DNA of 64,000 bases from Iamia sp963728655. GTDB taxonomy: Bacteria; Actinomycetota; Acidimicrobiia; Acidimicrobiales; Iamiaceae. The position numbers and the translations under genes are program-made. The notes under the pieces are model-generated. The model did no database searches. It saw nothing but the letters and a program-made list of their open reading frames with translations, and had not been told where the DNA came from. This document shows positions 1 to 9,545 of this stretch, piece by piece. Position 1 is the stretch's first letter, and the number at the start of each line of letters is the position of its first letter. Location of the stretch: assembly GCA_963728655.1 (NCBI GenBank), contig CAVSLD010000002.1, forward strand, positions 868,001 to 932,000. The letters are read 5' to 3'.

Positions 1-268
1 CGGCGGCGGTGGGCGGGTCGCCGGGCACGCGACGGACCGTCGAGGTCAGGCCGTGGTCGCAGCGGTGAGGATCCGGGGCTGGGGGGCGTCGGTCAGCCCT
101 CCGGGGCTGTCGGCGTCGGTCAGCCCTCGTCGGGCTCGTCGAGGCCGTCGGCTCATCGGAGGGCTCCGCTCACCGCGCCGCGGCCTCGGCCGCCTCGACG
201 GCCCGCCCCGGCTGCGGGGACCGGCACCAGGTGGGTGGCGGACCGCCCGGCCGGGGGCCCGTGACGGC

Positions 269-1703
269 TCAGGTCGCGATGCGGAGGGCGTCGACCTGGT
301 CGTCGGAGACGTCGGTGGCCCGGACCAGCTCGTCGAGGGCCCGGTGCAGGCCCTCGGTGAGCAGGTCGACGTCGGGCAGCACGTCGGGGCAGGCGAGCAC
401 GCCGAAGTCGAGGCTGTCGAGGTAGCTCATCACCGTCATGTTGGGACCCACCCCGTCGGCGATGGGGCCGATCGGGGTAGATCGCCTCCAGCCGGGCCCC
501 GATGGAGTACAGCGGGAAGGGCGGGCCGGGCACGTTGGAGATGGTGACGTTGAACAGGGGCCGGTGGCGCCCGGCGGCGTTGACCCGGCTGTAGAGGCGG
601 GCCGCGGTGCCGGCGACGGCCGGGGCCGCGAACTCGGCCCAGTCGGTGAGCGTGTCGGCGCCGATCGCCTTCTGCTGGTCCTTCACGTCGACCATGCAGT
701 CGTGGATCACCTGGAGCCGCTCCACCGGGTCGTCGACGTCGGTGGCCAGCGAGGTGAAGGTGGTGGTGACCCGGTTGCCCAGGGCGTCGCGCTCGTCCTC
801 GGAGCGGACCGACACCGGCACCATGGCGACCAGGGGGGAGTCGGGGATGCCCCCGTGGTGGTCGAGGTGGTGGCGGAGGGCGCCGGCGCACAGGGCCAGA
901 ACCACGTCGTTGACGGTGCACCCTGCGGCCTTCTTCACCGCCTTCACCGCGGGCAGCGACAGGGAGGTGCACCCGAATGTGCGCCGTCCGGTGATGGGGA
1001 CGTTGAGCTCGGTGTGGGGCGCGGAGAACGGCGACGGCGGCGCCAGGCGGGGCGACTCGCGGTTCCGGCGGCGCAGGGCGAAGGCGGCCCCGGCGGTGCG
1101 GATGCCGGCCTTGGCCACCCGCACCGGCTGGCGGGCCAGGGAGGTGGCGGCGTAGCCGAGCAGCTCGAGGTCGCTGGGCACGGGATCGGGCTCCCACCCG
1201 GTCTCGTCGGGGTGCTCGGCGATCTCGGGGGTGAGGTCGAGCAGGGCGACGGTGAGCTCGTTGCCGGAGGCGCCGTCGATGGCGGAGTGGTGGACCTTGG
1301 TGAGGCAGCCGACCTTGCCGCCCTCGAGCCCCTCGATCATCCACACCTCCCACAGCGGACGGCTGCGGTCGAGGGGCTGGGCGACGAGGCGGCCGACGAG
1401 GGTGCGGAGCTGCTCCTCGGAGCCGGGCGAGGGCACCGCGGTGCTGCGGACGTGGTAGTCGATGTCGAAGTCGGGGTCCTCGATCCACAGCGGGTGGTGC
1501 AGGCCGAAGGGCACCTCGACCAGGCGGCGGCGGAACGGTGGAGCCAGGTGGAGCCGGGCGCCGTAGACCTCCTTGACCCGGTCCAGGGTCACCGGGACGT
1601 CGGCCTCTGTCGGGTCCAGCACCATGAGGCTGGCCACGTGCATGTGCGACGACGGGGTCTCCAGGTAGAGGAAGGATGCGTCCAGTCCCGTCAACCTCTG
1701 CAC
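269..1703 (-). CDS. WS/DGAT-type O-acyltransferase (frameshifted)
   Basis: Wax ester synthase/diacylglycerol acyltransferase family. These enzymes transfer acyl-CoA to fatty alcohols or diacylglycerol to make storage wax esters and triacylglycerol. The start is GTG. The catalytic HHxxxDG motif is at residues 138-144 (HHSAIDG), and the family motif NVTISNVPGPP follows in the C-terminal half. Near 474-477 the frame breaks after LEAIYP. Removing one G from a GGGG run restores GPIADGVGPNMTVMSYLDSL and a normal C-terminus ending at 269, giving about 477 residues, the usual family length. The unedited frame runs on to 153 as low-complexity Arg-rich sequence, which is not credible. A sequence error is more likely than a true pseudogene. 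Confidence 0.85.
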
Positions 1704-1775
1704 CGGTGGTCTCCCGTCGTCGTCGTGGTCGGACCTCGGACCGTACGCCGTCGGGTGACGGCTTTCACGCCCCGG

Positions 1776-2726
1776 TCAGTCGGTGGGGTGGGGGCTGCGC
1801 CGACCGACCAGTGCCCGCAGGTCGTCGCGGGAGAGGACCAGCACCATCAGGGCCAGCCCGCCGCCGAGGCCGAGGGCCAGGGCGGTGGTGGCCTGGGCGA
1901 CCACGGGGGAGAGGACGGTGGAGGCGTCGGCCGAGGTGAGCACGTCGCGGTTGACCAGCCCGACGGTGGCGGCCAGGCCCGCGCCTCCCGCGAACACCAG
2001 GGCCCGGGCGTCGGCGCGGTCGCGCGCCGTCAGCACCATCCCGGCGACGAGCAGCGCGGCCGACAGCAGCGGGGGCACGACGGCGACCACCCGGCCCGCC
2101 CCGCCGCCCGAGGAGCCGGACAGCGAGCCGACCAGGGCGGTGGCGCAGGCGGCCAGCAGCACCCCGCCGCCGACGAAGGTGGCCGTGCGCCACCACCGCG
2201 TGAAGCCCGCCACGGCGAGCGCCGCCAGGCCGGCCAGGACGACGACCAGCCACCCCGTGCTGGGTGCGGAGGTGAGGCGGGTGCCCAGGGCGCTGCCGTG
2301 GAGGGTGGCCGGGCCGGGCACGTCCTCGTCGATCTCGGTCACCCCGACCGGGCCGTCGATGGTGACGGCCACGGCCCAGCGCTCGACGTCGCCGCCGTCC
2401 AGGGTGGACCGGTAGACGTTGCCGTAGCGCTCGACGGCCACCGGCCCGGTGCCGTCGCCGCCGTCGGGCACGGCCTCGACGCGCACCGTGGCGTCCTCCA
2501 CCGGGTCCTTGCCCTCGACGGTCCGCACCACGAGGTCGAGCTCCAGGCCCACGTCGCTGGTGTCGTCGACGTCGCGGATGGTGGCCACCACGTCGTAGGG
2601 GCCGTAGGTGCCGTCGAAGGCGGTCCGGCTGTTGTGGGCGCCGGCCGGCGCCGTCCCGGCCAGGGGCGCGGCCGCGCCGACGAGGACCAGCGCCACGACG
2701 AGGAGCGCGCGCCGCGCCGCGGTCAC
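1776..2726 (-). CDS. Secreted/membrane protein with Ig-like (YtkA/CopC-like) ectodomain and C-terminal TM segments
   Basis: 316 residues, GTG start. An N-terminal signal sequence ends near APAGA, after which a mature His begins (AHNSRTAF), as in CopC/YtkA-like copper proteins. A beta-rich ectodomain of about 120 residues follows, then four or five hydrophobic helices from about residue 155 to 300. The start codon overlaps the stop of the upstream copper monooxygenase gene as GTGA, so the two are probably translationally coupled. The pairing suggests a role in copper supply or membrane tethering of that enzyme. This is inference; I do not recognise the exact family. Confidence 0.65.
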   Translation of the reverse strand: MTAARRALLVVALVLVGAAAPLAGTAPAGAHNSRTAFDGTYGPYDVVATIRDVDDTSDVGLELDLVVRTVEGKDPVEDATVRVEAVPDGGDGTGPVAVERYGNVYRSTLDGGDVERWAVAVTIDGPVGVTEIDEDVPGPATLHGSALGTRLTSAPSTGWLVVVLAGLAALAVAGFTRWWRTATFVGGGVLLAACATALVGSLSGSSGGGAGRVVAVVPPLLSAALLVAGMVLTARDRADARALVFAGGAGLAATVGLVNRDVLTSADASTVLSPVVAQATTALALGLGGGLALMVLVLSRDDLRALVGRRSPHPTD

Positions 2727-4846
2727 CCGTCAGACGAGCGGGTGGAGACCGTCGAGTAGCACATCTCGTCCTCGGTCCCCTCGGCCCAGCTGACGTAGTG
2801 GGTCTCGGCGTCGGGTTCGACGTTGGCCCGGTCCCACGAGCACTCGACGCGGATCACGTCGTCGGGTCGGAGGACGACCTCTTCGTCGAGGGCGTAGTTG
2901 AACTGCCAGTCGAAGTCCCACCGGGGGATGTCGAGCAGCACCTTCTCCTCGGGCGTGTCCGGGTTGAGGGTCATGCGGAACGTGGTGCCGATCTCGTGCA
3001 TGTGCCCGAGCACGGCCAGGATCTGGCCCGTCTTGGCGACCCGGTGGTCGCAGGAGGCGTGGGCCACCCCGTCCTCGTCGAGCACGCCGATCTCCTCGGG
3101 CGTGGTGCCGCACAGGAAGTTGAGGCCGTTGGCGATCATGGGCCCGATCGGCCCGTACTGGTCGGCGAGGGCGTCCATCTCGACGTCGCGGTCGCAGCGG
3201 GGGACGTCCTGGTCCTCGGGCAGGCAGGGGATCTCGGCCGGGGCCAGGTAGGTCGAGACGTCGATGTCGTCGAGGTCGTCGGGGTCGCCGGGGTACATCT
3301 GCAGGGCCATGGACGACTGGTCCGGCGGCGGGTCCTCGCTCACGTGGTAGTGGAGCTGGGTCACGAGCAGGTCGCCGGGCTCGAGCTTGATGCCGGTGCC
3401 CGTCGGGGAAGACCGACGGGCGGCTGGCCCGGGGCCCAGCCCATGAGCAGGTCCTGGCCGCCGCCCCGCCCGGACGGGGAGACGCCCGCGCCGCCGACGT
3501 TGATGCCGCCGAAGCACTCCCAGCCGGGCTCGGGGTCGCGGGCCTCGGCCTCGGCCAGTGCCTCGGCCGCGCCGGCCCGGACCCGGTAGGTGAGGGCGTG
3601 GTGCACGATCGGCAGCTGGTCGGGCTGGAACTGGTAGCCGGTGATGGCCGCCGGCTCGGTGAGGCCCGGGTCCATGGTGAAGCAGCGGTAGTCGTTCTCC
3701 TTGTCGACCGAGCCGGTGTAGGGCTCGGGGATCTGGAGCTCGAGGTCGGTGCGCAGCTCGGGCCCCTCGGCCGGGGCCGCCTCGACCCGGGTGTCGGGGT
3801 CGACGTCGAGGGGACCGCCGGCGGTGACCCAGTCCTGGATGGCGGCCAGCTCCTCGTCGCTGAGGGTGGGGTCGTGCTTCAGGGGGGTGTTGCCCTCGCG
3901 AGGCCAGCCACGGCGGCATGTACCGGGACTCTGTGGCCAGGCCGATGCCCGAGGCGATGCGGGCCGCGTCGCCGGCGGTGGCCAGCTCCCAGGTGCCCGA
4001 GCCCGAGCCACCGGGCTCGTGGCAGGAGGCGCAGCTGGTCTCGAGGACCGGCTGCACCGTCTCGGAGAACTTGGGGTCGTCGCCGGTGGCGACCTGGTAC
4101 TCGACCGCCTCGGGGGCCTCGCTCTCGATGCGGAGCTCGCTGGCCTCGGGGGCCACCAGGTCGAGGCCGAGCGTGGCGTCGTCGCCCGACTTCACCAGGC
4201 CGGTGATGCTGATGGGGCCGACGTCGAAGTCCGACAGGAGGATGTGGGCGGCGGCGGCGATGGTGAGCTCGCCACCGTCGCGGGTGACGGTGCCGGTGAC
4301 CTCGACGGGCTTGGTCGTGGTCCTGGATGGTGAGGTCGCCGAGGAGGGTGACGTCGTAGGCGACGCCGTCCTCGATGGCGTCGGGGATGCCCTGCACCTC
4401 GGTGGTCTCGAAGGTGACCAGCGGGTAGCGGTCGGAGCTCGAGGTAGTCCTGGCGCAGGCGCTCGTCGCGCAGCGACTTGTCCGACGTCAGCTGCTCGAC
4501 GTTGATCACGATCTCGCCGACCTCGCTGGCCGCGGGGTCGTCCTCGTCGATGAGGATGTCGCCGGCGATGCCCTTGGTCTCCCCGGTGGCCGTGCTGTGG
4601 TGGCCGGCCAGGATCTCGTCGACCTCGTAGGAGGCGGTGGAGCGGGACGGGTCGATGCGGTAGAGCGTCTGGCCGTCAGCGGCGGTCAGCTGCGGGGCGT
4701 CGGGCACGTCCCAGTCGACGGTGACGGGGTCGAGCCGGAACATGGAGGCGCCCGACCCACCCGGCGCCGGCCAGGCAGGCGAGCAGCACGGCCGACGCCA
4801 CGATGGCGATCGGGTGCTTGCTCCAGAACGACTTCACCTTGGTCAT
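2723..4846 (-). CDS. YceI-cytochrome c-copper type II monooxygenase fusion (six apparent +1 frameshifts)
   Basis: An ATG at 4846 opens a membrane anchor (MTKVKSFWSKHPIAIVASAV). A YceI-like lipocalin domain follows (SRSTASYEVDEILAGHHSTA), then a haem c motif CASCH, then a domain like peptidylglycine/dopamine monooxygenases. All copper ligands of that family can be matched: HH in IVHHALTYR, H in QLHYHV, HxH in LGHMHEIG and Met in DEMCYS. The frame is broken near 4750, 4440, 4317, 3900, 3412 and 3400. Each break is repaired by removing one base, and the span then gives 705 residues. Such enzymes oxidise substrates with two copper sites and an electron donor; the cytochrome could supply the electrons. 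The substrate is unknown. The next gene overlaps the stop codon. Confidence 0.75.
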
Positions 4847-5255
4847 GGGGCTCCGCTCCGGTGCTCACCCCGATGCCCCCCGGTGGGCCCCTCAGGGTGC
4901 GTGGTGTGACGAATGTTGCAGTGGTAGTGACACAAGGTAGCGGTCCCCGCACGCGGTGTCGACCACGGCCGCTCCGACCAGGGACCGTCGAGCTCCAGCC
5001 GACCCTCGGGCGGGCGAGCTGACGGAACGGACCTCACCCCGTCGGCTGGAAGAGGTGGGACGGAGTGTGCCTGGAGGGCGAGCGGATTGGTCCACCGGCG
5101 TGAGGGGGCAACATCGCTGACGAGCGAGCCCGACCGAGCAAGCACGGCATGGCTGTCCGAGCGGAGCGAGGACGACTCGCAGCCAAGCCGGCCCTATCCG
5201 CTGAGGCTCCTGGCACACTTCGCCCACTCGCCGGCCGACGGGTGCGAACGTCGGG
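4847..5255. other. Gene-free interval of 409 bp
   Basis: I see no convincing coding sequence. The stretch holds the upstream region of the copper monooxygenase gene and, at 5056-5227, an inverted pair of half-palindromes around GTGTGCC/GGCACAC. Between these lie GAGCGAGC/GAGCGGAGCGAGG-type purine-rich repeats, similar to those at 56040-56100. Confidence 0.5.
5056..5227. repeat. Inverted pair of REP-like half-sites
   Basis: The left half at 5065-5076 (GTGTGCCTGGAG) and the reverse complement of the right half at 5207-5218 (GTGTGCCAGGAG) differ only at the central base. The right half shares the 14-mer CCTGGCACACTTCG exactly with 48980-48993 inside the radical SAM gene. The arrangement resembles a mosaic of two REP halves in opposite orientation about 130 bp apart. 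Confidence 0.45.
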
Positions 5256-6110
5256 TCAGAGGCCGGCGGCGTCGGCGAAGCGGTCGACCTGGTCGAGGCC
5301 GGCGGCCATGGGCCACAGGCAGAGCTCGGCCACCCCGACCTCGGCCAGGGCGTCGCGGGTCTGCTGCACCGCCTCGGGCGTCCGCAACATGTTCTCGACG
5401 ATCATCGACGCCATGTCCGGGGCGAAGGCGTAGTAGCTGGTGGCGTTGGCGTCGGCCTCTTCGCGGACGTCGTCGCCGAGGGCCACGTAGGTGGCGGCGT
5501 AGAGCGTCGGGGTGGGGCGCCCGGCCTCCTCGGCCGCCGCCTCCATCACCTGGCGGGCGCCGGCGATGGCGTCGGGGGGCATGGGCCCGGCCACGAAGGC
5601 ATCGGCCAGGCGGCCGGCCCGGCGGAAGGCGGGCTCGGAGAACCCGCCCAGGACGATCCGGGGGTGGGGCGGGGTGGGCCCGACCGGGAGCTCGGCGCCC
5701 TCGGGCGCCTCGCCGGCCCACACCGAGCGGCAGGTCGCGATGGTCCGCTCCAGGGCGTCGCCCTTGCCCGTGGGCTCCTCGCCGAGGGCGAGGTAGTCGT
5801 CGTCACGACCCCCGATGCCGATGCCCAGGCGGAAGCGCCCGCCGGAGACGGCGTCGAGGGTGGCGGCCTGCTTGGCCAGCAGCACGTCCTGGCGGGGTGG
5901 TGCGACCAGCACGGTGGGCATCAGCTCGATGCGCTCGGTGGCGCCGGCCGCGGCGGCCAGCGCGATGAGCTCCTCGTGGGTGTCGTAGGCGATGCGGCCG
6001 ATGGTGCCGAGCACGGAGAAGCCCCGCGCCTCGGCCTGCCGGGCCCACGCGACCAGCTCAGGTCCGTCGACGCCGCTCAGCGAGTTGGGCAGTCCGATGC
6101 CGATGTCCAT
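5256..6110 (-). CDS. LLM-class (luciferase-like) F420-type oxidoreductase
   Basis: 284 residues with a TIM-barrel luciferase-like monooxygenase fold. The start MDIGIGLPNS, the stretch TERIELMPTVLVAPPRQDVLLAKQAA and SGGRFRLGIGIGGR are characteristic of LLM-class flavin/F420-dependent oxidoreductases of actinobacteria. LGGFSEPAFRRAGRLADAF near residue 170 fits the second half of the barrel. The protein is cytoplasmic with no signal peptide. The neighbours (a binding lipoprotein upstream and a copper enzyme downstream) do not reveal the substrate. Assignment to F420 rather than FMN is from family habit, not a residue I can point to. Confidence 0.85.
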   Translation of the reverse strand: MDIGIGLPNSLSGVDGPELVAWARQAEARGFSVLGTIGRIAYDTHEELIALAAAAGATERIELMPTVLVAPPRQDVLLAKQAATLDAVSGGRFRLGIGIGGRDDDYLALGEEPTGKGDALERTIATCRSVWAGEAPEGAELPVGPTPPHPRIVLGGFSEPAFRRAGRLADAFVAGPMPPDAIAGARQVMEAAAEEAGRPTPTLYAATYVALGDDVREEADANATSYYAFAPDMASMIVENMLRTPEAVQQTRDALAEVGVAELCLWPMAAGLDQVDRFADAAGL

Positions 6111-6211
6111 GGGGGGAGGCCTCCGGGTCGGGGGAGAGGGGCCCGTCCGAGTGTACGGAGGCCCCCCTCGGGACCGACCCGGCCCGTCGGGCCCGGCAGA
6201 TCCCCGGTGGG

Positions 6212-7867
6212 TCAGCTCGAGACCCAGAGCCCCATGGTCGGGTGGCCGGTGGCCAGCCCCGGGAAGGGGTCGCTGCCGTCGGGCAGCTTGGGCAGCGTGT
6301 CGAGGGTGTAGCCGTGCACGGTGGGCTGGGCCGAGACCCGCCACGTCGTCCAGTTCTCCCAGAGGCTGTAGACCTCGCTGCCGAAGCGGCGGTTGATCTC
6401 CTCGTAGATCGCCGCCCTCTTGTCCGGGTCGGGCTCGGAGCGGCCCTCGTCGAGCAGGCGGTCGATCTCGGGGTCGTCGATCCGGCTGAAGTTCGCCGGC
6501 GACGTGCTCTTGAACCACACCATGAGCTCGTCGGGGTCGCCGCCGGGATAGTTGCGGAAGCCGGTCATGTCGTACTCGCCGCTGATCGCGTTGTCGATCT
6601 GCTTGTCCTGCTGGACGGTGGCCAGGTCGATGTCGATGCCGACCTCGGCGAAGGACTGCTGGAGGTAGGTCGCCGTCTCCCGGGCCCCGGCGTCGGGGGT
6701 GTCCTGCAGGGTGATCTTCGGCAGCGGGCCCTTCTCGGCCTCGTACTCGGCGACCAGGTCCTTGGCCCCCTCGATGTCCTGCTCGGGGTAGCCGGCGTCC
6801 TCGAGGTAGCCGACCGCGCCGGGCCCGTAGGGCCCCGAGGCCATGGTGAACAGGTCGCGGGTGATCACCTCGCGGTAGTCCTGGCGGTCGATGGCCATGG
6901 CCATGGCCCGCCGGATGCGGACGTCGTCGAACGGGGGCTTGGACGTGTTGATCTGGAGGAACGCCACCTCGGCGTAGTCCTCGGAGTCGCGGTTGTCGAC
7001 CGCGCCCTGGTCGGCCAGCTCGTCGAGGGTCAGGAAGGCCTGGGCCTGGGAGGTGTGCATCATGTCGATCTCGCCCGACTCGAGGGCGTTGACCCGCTGC
7101 TCGGCCTCCACGATCGGGGTGAAGTGGATCTCGTCGAGGTACGGGTAGGGCTCGCCGTCGGGCGCCTCCTGCCAGTAGTCGGGGTTCTTCTCGGCCACGA
7201 ACTCCCGGCCCTCGTCCCAGCTCTTCATCTTGAACGGGCCCGTCCCGATCAGGTTGCGGTCGCAGCGCTCGGTGTCGTCGAGCTGGGCCTGGCCGCTGAT
7301 GCCGAGGCGGCCGCTGGAGAACAGGAAGGCGGGGAAGGCCACCCACGGGACCTTGGTGGTGACGGTGACCTCGAGGTCGCCGGTGACCTCGACCGTGTCG
7401 ATGTTGTCGAGCACGAAGACGAACAGCAGCGGGCTGCGCCCCTCGTACTGGCCGCGGTAGGCGTCGAGGTTGTTCTTCACCACCTCGGCGGTGAGCGGCG
7501 AGCCGTCGTGGAAGGTCACGCCGTCGCGCAGGGTGATGGTCCACGAGGTGTAGTCGTCGTTGGGCTCGACGGCCTTCGCCAGGTACGGCACGTAGTCGCC
7601 GTCGGCGTTGGGCGCGGTCAGCGTGTCGTAGATGCTGCGGGCCACCATGATCCCGGAGATGGCCAGCTGGGCCTCCTGGAGGCACCAGCCGTCGCCGGTC
7701 TCGGCCTCGAGGCCGTAGGTGATGGACCCACCCCGCACCGGGTCGCCCACGTCCTCGGAGGCGTCGTCGCCGCCCCCTCCCTTGCCGCCCCCGCAGGCGG
7801 CGGCGAGCAACGCCACCGCCAGGGCGACGTGGAGCAGGCGCAGGTGGCGGGCACGCAGGCGGGACAT
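6212..7867 (-). CDS. ABC transporter substrate-binding lipoprotein, family 5 (oligopeptide/nickel type)
   Basis: 551 residues. A lipoprotein signal with LLAAAC places the acylated Cys at residue 25, followed by a Gly/Asp-rich linker. The body follows the SBP_bac_5 pattern: GGSITYGLEAETGDG, YTSWTITLRDGVTFHDGSPLTAEDV-like text, a GTGPFKMKSW motif, and AMAMAIDRQDY near residue 330. A strong GAGGAG ribosome-binding site precedes ATG 7867. It binds a ligand outside the membrane and delivers it to an ABC permease. No permease or ATPase gene lies beside it here, so it is an orphan binding protein in this window and its ligand cannot be named. Confidence 0.88.
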   Translation of the reverse strand: MSRLRARHLRLLHVALAVALLAAACGGGKGGGGDDASEDVGDPVRGGSITYGLEAETGDGWCLQEAQLAISGIMVARSIYDTLTAPNADGDYVPYLAKAVEPNDDYTSWTITLRDGVTFHDGSPLTAEVVKNNLDAYRGQYEGRSPLLFVFVLDNIDTVEVTGDLEVTVTTKVPWVAFPAFLFSSGRLGISGQAQLDDTERCDRNLIGTGPFKMKSWDEGREFVAEKNPDYWQEAPDGEPYPYLDEIHFTPIVEAEQRVNALESGEIDMMHTSQAQAFLTLDELADQGAVDNRDSEDYAEVAFLQINTSKPPFDDVRIRRAMAMAIDRQDYREVITRDLFTMASGPYGPGAVGYLEDAGYPEQDIEGAKDLVAEYEAEKGPLPKITLQDTPDAGARETATYLQQSFAEVGIDIDLATVQQDKQIDNAISGEYDMTGFRNYPGGDPDELMVWFKSTSPANFSRIDDPEIDRLLDEGRSEPDPDKRAAIYEEINRRFGSEVYSLWENWTTWRVSAQPTVHGYTLDTLPKLPDGSDPFPGLATGHPTMGLWVSS

Positions 7868-8050
7868 GGGGAGCTCCTCGGGGCCGGCGGGGCGAGGACC
7901 GAAGCGTACGACCTCCCGCACCCGAGCCCCGCCGGCTGCGGCGCCGGTCACACCGGCGTCGGCGCGGGTCGATCGACGGCGCCCGGGCCGCCACCGGGCA
8001 GGAGGGGTAGCGTCGGCCCCGGCGGACACGCCGACCCAGAGGAGCCAACC

Positions 8051-9229
8051 GTGGCCATCGACGACATCCGCTCGAGCATGCGCTCGAACGAGGAGATCAT
8101 CGGCCGAGCCGACCTCGACGACGCCGAGGCGATCCTCGCCATCACCACCCTCGACGAGACCGACACCGTCCACGCGGTGGCCGACCACGCCGACGCCATC
8201 TTCACCTGGGACTACGAGAAGGGCGCCCGGCCGGCCCTCTCCAAGCTCTACGAGAAGGCCAAGACCTCGCAGTGGAACGGCGAGACCGACCTCCCCTGGG
8301 ACACCGACGTCGACCCCGAGCGGGCGGTGCGGGAGCAGAACGTGGCGATGAACCCGGGCGCCGAAAGCCTGCTGCCCCCGTTCGACACCACCGGCACGCC
8401 CCTCGAGTCCTGGGGCGACGCCGAGTACCTCGCCCTGGGCATGGAGATGCAGAACCACCTCCTCAGCCAGTTCATGCACGGCGAGCAGGGCGCTCTGCTG
8501 TGCACGGCCAAGATCGTCGAGACGGTGCCGTGGATCGACGCCAAGTACTACGCCGCCACCCAGGTGGTCGACGAGGCCCGCCACGTCGAGGTCTTCGCCA
8601 AGTACCTCGACACCAAGCTCACCGGCCACTACCCGGTGAACGCCCACCTCCGGATGCTGCTCGACGACATCATCGAGGACAGCCGCTGGGACATGACCTA
8701 CCTGGGCATGCAGATCATGGTCGAGGGCCTGGCCCTGGCCGCCTTCGGCATGATGCACCAGACCACGGCCGAGCCCCTCCTCAAGCAGCTGCTCCGCTAC
8801 GTCATGAGCGACGAGGCCCGCCACGTGGCCTTCGGCGTGCTCAGCCTGAAGGAGTACTACGCCGAGCTGTCGGCCTCGGAGCTGCGGGAGCGCCAGGAGT
8901 TCGCCTTCGAGGCCGCGGTGCGCATGCGCGACCGCTTCCTCCAGCAGGAGGTCTGGCAGCGCCTCGACATCGACGTGGCCCCGCTCATCCCCATCCTCCG
9001 CCAGGACCCGGGCCGCATCCTCTTCCAGCAGCTGCTGTTCTCCAAGATCGTGCCCAACTGCAAGAAGCTGGGCCTGCTCGACGCCGGCGCCCCCGAGGGC
9101 GGCAAGGGCTGGCTGCGGGAGCGCTTCGAGGAGATGGACGTCATCCAGTTCGAGGACATGGTCGACACCGGCGAGGAGTACGAGACCCTCGACGCGGTGG
9201 CCGCCGACCGGGCCGCCGCCGGCGCCTGA
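8051..9229 (+). CDS. Ferritin-like diiron protein (putative oxygenase/desaturase type)
   Basis: 392 residues, GTG start after a GGAG site. A complete carboxylate-bridged diiron signature is visible: Glu in FMHGEQGALL, ExxH in VDEARHVEVF, Glu in MVEGLALAAFGMM and a second ExxH in SDEARHVAFG. This places it in the ferritin/ribonucleotide reductase R2 superfamily, close to proteins that oxidise small molecules rather than store iron. It is cytoplasmic, with no signal or membrane segment. It is transcribed divergently from the binding lipoprotein gene 183 bp away. The substrate is unknown. Confidence 0.8.
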   Translation: MAIDDIRSSMRSNEEIIGRADLDDAEAILAITTLDETDTVHAVADHADAIFTWDYEKGARPALSKLYEKAKTSQWNGETDLPWDTDVDPERAVREQNVAMNPGAESLLPPFDTTGTPLESWGDAEYLALGMEMQNHLLSQFMHGEQGALLCTAKIVETVPWIDAKYYAATQVVDEARHVEVFAKYLDTKLTGHYPVNAHLRMLLDDIIEDSRWDMTYLGMQIMVEGLALAAFGMMHQTTAEPLLKQLLRYVMSDEARHVAFGVLSLKEYYAELSASELRERQEFAFEAAVRMRDRFLQQEVWQRLDIDVAPLIPILRQDPGRILFQQLLFSKIVPNCKKLGLLDAGAPEGGKGWLRERFEEMDVIQFEDMVDTGEEYETLDAVAADRAAAGA

Positions 9230-9545
9230 CCGAGGCGCCGCCGGGGGCACCCTCGTCCGGTCCGGTCCGGTCCGGTCGGGGCGCGGCTCGCCGCGGACGC
9301 CCCCGTCGCCACGCAGTGGTCGCTGGTCGCCCTGCACACCAGCACCGGCGTCGCCCTCCTGGCGGCGATGGCTCGCGACGGGGCGGGCGTCGAGGGCCCC
9401 GAGCCGCGGTGTCGCCCGTCCGCCCCCGACGTGGGGTGGCACCGGCTCCGGCACCAGGTCCCCCGGTAGACGCCGTCGGCGAGGAGGGGTGGGCGGACCC
9501 GATCGGCCTCGGCCGGGACCGGCGTCGACGGGTCCCCCCGCGGCC
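9230..9545. other. Gene-free interval of 316 bp with a GTCCG microsatellite
   Basis: No supported gene. A five-base tandem repeat GTCCG, a little over four copies, lies at 9255-9277. An open stretch on the plus strand at about 9305-9470 reads VATQWSLVALHTSTGVALLAAMARDG and could be a gene remnant, but I do not recognise it. Confidence 0.5.

Noticed and set aside
438..2759. Long plus-strand open frame opposite the acyltransferase and membrane protein genes
   Set aside because: Low-complexity shadow; the opposite strand carries the HHxxxDG motif and a signal peptide.
9300..9475. Possible small gene or remnant reading VATQWSLVALHTSTGVALLAAM
   Set aside because: No start with a ribosome-binding site, no recognised family and no conserved neighbour.
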